A stretch of 64,000 bases of DNA, taken from contig NZ_CP154879.1 in assembly GCF_039614765.1 (NCBI RefSeq), positions 2,170,001 through 2,234,000 on the forward strand, given 5' to 3'. This DNA comes from Castellaniella sp. MT123. GTDB taxonomy: Bacteria; Pseudomonadota; Gammaproteobacteria; Burkholderiales; Burkholderiaceae_B. The position numbers and the translations under genes were made by a program. Below, piece by piece: positions 61,268 to 64,000 of this stretch. The stretch's first letter is position 1; the number at the start of each line of letters is the position of its first letter. The notes under the pieces are model-generated. The model did no database searches and had not been told where the DNA came from. It worked only from the letters and a program-made list of their open reading frames with translations.

Positions 61268-63049
61268 ATGAAAAATGAACTGATCCGCTACCGGGTGCAA
61301 CTGGCTGATCCTGCCGGCCACCGCTACACCATCCGCCTGACGATTCCGCAGCCAGATCCGACGGGCCAGACCCTGCGGCTACCTGCCTGGATTCCCGGCA
61401 GCTACCTGATCCGTGATTTTGCCCGACAGATCGAAACTCTGCAGGCCCATGCCGGGGACAGCCCCATCGCGACCAGCAAGACGGACAGCCACACCTGGCG
61501 CTGTGCCCCGGTGGCCGGCCCACTGACTGTCGATTACACCGTCTACGCCTGGGATCTGTCGGTGCGCGGTGCGCACTTCGACGAAAGTCACGCGTTCTTC
61601 AATGGCTGCAGCCTGTTTCTGGCTGTGGCCGGACAGGAATCACAGCCTTGCCTGGTGGATCTGTGCCCACCCACGCACACGCGTGGCTGGCAGGTCCACA
61701 CCAGCCTGCCGCCAGCCACTGACCAGCCGGATTGCGCACCACTGCGCGGCTTTGGTTGCTACCACGCCCACGACTACGACGCGCTGATCGACCACCCGGT
61801 GGAAATCGGCACACCGCAGTGCATCAGCTTCGAGGCCCACGGCGCCGTGCATGATCTGGTGTTCACCGGCGTCGCCCCGCAACTGGATCTGGCGCGCATC
61901 GCGGCCGACGTCCAGAAGATCTGTGCGACCCAGATCGAATTCTTCGAGCCCGAGTCCCGGCGCGCGCCCTTTCTGGACAGTGCGCAACGCTATGTCTTTC
62001 TGACGACGATCACCGGCGACGGCTATGGCGGCCTGGAACATCGCGCATCCACCGCCCTGATGACCAGCCGCCACGACCTGCCGGTTCATGGCCGCGCCGT
62101 GCCTGAAGGCTACGAGACCTTTCTGGGGCTGGTCAGCCACGAGTATTTCCACACTTGGAACGTCAAGCGCATCAAGCCGGCCGCCTTTGCGCCCTATGAC
62201 CTGAGTCGCCCCAACCACACGCGGCTGCTCTGGGTCTTCGAAGGCTTCACCTCGTACTACGACGACCTTATGCTGCTGCGCGCTGGCGTGATCGACGAAC
62301 CCGCCTACCTGAAGCTGCTCGCCAAAACCCTGGATCAGGTGATGCGCGCCGGCGGCCGCCTGAAGCAATCCGTGGCCGACAGCTCCTTCGACGCCTGGAC
62401 GCGCTACTACAAGCAGGACGAGAACTCGCCCAATGCCCTGGTCAGCTACTACACCAAGGGATCCCTGGTCGCTCTGGGGCTGGATCTGGAGATCCGCCGC
62501 CAGACCCGGGACGCACACAGCCTGGATGACGTCATGCGTCTGCTCTGGGACCACTACGGCAGGGACTTCTTTCGCGGCCCCCCCATCGGCGTACCCGAGA
62601 ACGCCCTTCCGGCGATCATCCACGAAGCCACAGGCGCGGACGTCGCCGACTTCATCGCCCGCTACGTCGAAGGCTGCGCGGATGTCCCGCTGAAGGCCGC
62701 GCTCGCCCGCGTGGGCATCGAATTGACGGGAAAACCGGAAAACACCCGGCCGACGCTGGACGTCCGCACACGAGCCGATGCGGGTGGTCTTCGCCTGGCT
62801 ACTGTCTTCGAGAATGGCCCCGCCCACCGGGCGGGCCTGTCGGCCAATGACCTGCTGGTGGCGATCGATGGCCTGCGCGTCACGGATACCACCAGCCTGG
62901 ATCGGCTGCTGGACGCCTATCAGCCGGGCAGCCGCGTCACCCTGCACGTCTTCCGCCGCGACGAACTGCGCCACTGCCGGGCGCGCCTGGGGCATCCTGG
63001 GCCGATCAAGCATCAGCTGCGGCGGATTCCGCTGGAGCAGCCGTCATGA
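61268..63049 (+). CDS. M61 family metallopeptidase with PDZ domain
   Basis: The 593-residue peptidase resembles glycyl aminopeptidase. The zinc site is [17 protein letters not shown] (HExxH), with the downstream glutamate in [13 protein letters not shown]. The N-terminal beta-sandwich has RIKLTIPQ-like and [19 protein letters not shown] blocks. A PDZ domain follows (about 500-570: [24 protein letters not shown]). No signal peptide is present, so it is probably cytoplasmic. It is divergent from the hydratase gene and overlaps folB by four bases. Confidence 0.93.
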   Translation: MKNELIRYRVQLADPAGHRYTIRLTIPQPDPTGQTLRLPAWIPGSYLIRDFARQIETLQAHAGDSPIATSKTDSHTWRCAPVAGPLTVDYTVYAWDLSVRGAHFDESHAFFNGCSLFLAVAGQESQPCLVDLCPPTHTRGWQVHTSLPPATDQPDCAPLRGFGCYHAHDYDALIDHPVEIGTPQCISFEAHGAVHDLVFTGVAPQLDLARIAADVQKICATQIEFFEPESRRAPFLDSAQRYVFLTTITGDGYGGLEHRASTALMTSRHDLPVHGRAVPEGYETFLGLVSHEYFHTWNVKRIKPAAFAPYDLSRPNHTRLLWVFEGFTSYYDDLMLLRAGVIDEPAYLKLLAKTLDQVMRAGGRLKQSVADSSFDAWTRYYKQDENSPNALVSYYTKGSLVALGLDLEIRRQTRDAHSLDDVMRLLWDHYGRDFFRGPPIGVPENALPAIIHEATGADVADFIARYVEGCADVPLKAALARVGIELTGKPENTRPTLDVRTRADAGGLRLATVFENGPAHRAGLSANDLLVAIDGLRVTDTTSLDRLLDAYQPGSRVTLHVFRRDELRHCRARLGHPGPIKHQLRRIPLEQPS

Positions 63050-63417
63050 ACACCCGACGCGTCATCCTGGACGATCTGACCGTGTCCGCATCCATCGGTA
63101 TGCTGGACCACGAACGGACGGCCAGGCAAGCCCTGCGCATCTACGCGGAATTCGACACAGACGCCTCGCGGCCCGTGGACGATGCCGACATCGGCAGTGT
63201 GCTGGACTACCGCCTGCTGCGCGAGGCCCTGATCCAGGAAGCCACGCAGGCCCACACCGATCTGCTGGAAACCCTGGTGGACCGTTCCCTGGTTCGCGTG
63301 CTGCGCGATTTTCCGGCGGTCCTGAGGGCCCGCATCCGCATCTGCAAACCACAGGCGTTCCCCGATTGCGTCGCCGTCTGCATCGAACAATCCCGCAGCC
63401 GCGCCCCAGTTGCCTGA
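63046..63417 (+). CDS. folB: Dihydroneopterin aldolase
   Basis: The 123-residue protein has the size and core of FolB, which makes 6-hydroxymethyl-dihydropterin in folate synthesis: VSASIGMLDHERTARQALRIYAEF at the start (with the active-site glutamate), SVLDYRLLREALIQ, and the lysine region RIRICKPQAFPDCVAVCIE. Translation is coupled to the M61 gene by ATGA. The ttcA gene follows after nine bases. The three genes probably form one operon. Confidence 0.92.
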   Translation: MNTRRVILDDLTVSASIGMLDHERTARQALRIYAEFDTDASRPVDDADIGSVLDYRLLREALIQEATQAHTDLLETLVDRSLVRVLRDFPAVLRARIRICKPQAFPDCVAVCIEQSRSRAPVA

Positions 63418-63426
63418 AGCCATCCC

Positions 63427-64000
63427 ATGTCCGAACTGATTCCGCCTCCGAAAACCACGCCTTTCGCGTCCCACGTCGACGCGCAGCCGCGCCCTGGCGA
63501 AGCCGCCGAACACAGGACAGCCACGGCCAAGCCAGAGGACCCGTCCGCGCGGCGTCACAGCGTCAACGAAAACAAACTGGTCAAGCGCCTGCTGCGCGAA
63601 ACCGGCAAGGCCATCGGCGACTACGCCATGATCGAGAACGGCGACCGCGTCATGGTCTGCCTGTCGGGCGGCAAGGATTCCTACGGACTGCTGGACATCC
63701 TGCTGACGCTGCGCGAACGCGCGCCGATCGATTTCGAGATCATCGCCGTCAATCTGGACCAGAAGCAGCCCGGCTTTCCAGAACACGTCCTGCCCGACTA
63801 CCTGAGTGCGCGCGGCATCCCCTTCCACATTGAAAACCAGGACACCTATTCCGTCGTCAAGCGGCTGATTCCGGAAGGCAAGACCACCTGTTCGCTGTGT
63901 TCGCGCCTGCGTCGCGGCATCCTGTACCGGGTGGCGCGCGAACTGGGCGCCACGAAAATCGCGCTGGGGCATCACCGCAACGACATCCTGGCCACGTTCT
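63427..64000 (+). CDS. ttcA: tRNA 2-thiocytidine biosynthesis protein TtcA (truncated by the window end)
   Basis: The 191 codons visible run from ATG 63427 to the last base of the window. The PP-loop ATPase motif [15 protein letters not shown] and the CxxC iron-sulfur motif [12 protein letters not shown] identify TtcA, which thiolates cytidine-32 in tRNA using a [4Fe-4S] cluster. The N-terminal 40 residues before [18 protein letters not shown] are a polar extension. The gene continues past the window, so this is a partial feature. Confidence 0.95.
   Translation, partial: MSELIPPPKTTPFASHVDAQPRPGEAAEHRTATAKPEDPSARRHSVNENKLVKRLLRETGKAIGDYAMIENGDRVMVCLSGGKDSYGLLDILLTLRERAPIDFEIIAVNLDQKQPGFPEHVLPDYLSARGIPFHIENQDTYSVVKRLIPEGKTTCSLCSRLRRGILYRVARELGATKIALGHHRNDILATF

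Overview
The window is a GC-rich (about 64 percent by eye) chromosomal segment of a betaproteobacterium, most likely order Burkholderiales, family Alcaligenaceae (Bordetella/Castellaniella/Pusillimonas-like). The evidence is gene order and protein character: ftsY-rsmD-coaD, a proton-translocating pntAA-pntAB-pntB, rpe-gph-trpE, an atpIBEFHAGDC operon, HiPIP, and ATGA overlaps throughout. The genus is an inference. I see no tRNA, rRNA, CRISPR, insertion sequence, integrase or prophage.

Layout. 1-5.6 kb: ftsY, rsmD, coaD, a short MOSC_N-only protein and an AsmA-family protein. 5.8-10.9 kb: metY, the three-gene transhydrogenase operon with a strong terminator, and ycgR. 11.0-16.5 kb: a 4-hydroxyproline catabolic cluster made of a D-hydroxyproline-type FAD dehydrogenase, epimerase and GntR regulator facing an aldehyde dehydrogenase and DapA-like deaminase; its two outer promoters share a 19-bp motif. 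16.6-23.6 kb: 4-OT tautomerase, a DUF4168 protein, tpm, HiPIP, galE and two tandem chemoreceptors. 23.6-28.4 kb: orphan amino-acid-type binding protein, dsbC, ubiH-like hydroxylase, mltA. 28.4-39 kb: rpe, gph, trpE, then an inverted lldPRD lactate operon, then trpG-trpD-trpC and a HIT protein, followed by an AroP-like permease. 40.7-48 kb: the complete ATP synthase operon on the minus strand. 48.4-60.3 kb: a biofilm-matrix locus with curli (csgE-F-G-B-A and a CsgH-like gene), PNAG synthesis (pgaABCD), a LuxR-type regulator with a degenerate receiver, and a convergent bcsR-bcsQ pair without cellulose synthase. 60.4-64 kb: enoyl-CoA hydratase, M61 peptidase, folB and the start of ttcA.

The most notable observations are these. 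(1) The trp operon is split by the inverted lld operon, and each half has its own Trp-codon leader peptide: W-R-W-W before trpE and W-W before trpG. The second leader has a near-consensus promoter whose predicted start falls on the leader ATG, and a full set of competing hairpins. (2) Curli, PNAG and cellulose-accessory genes are grouped with a candidate master regulator that cannot be phosphorylated in the usual way. (3) Matching candidate operators flank the hydroxyproline cluster, and TGGT/ACCA palindromes lie upstream of lldP. All functional statements come from reading motifs and comparing with remembered families; no search was run.
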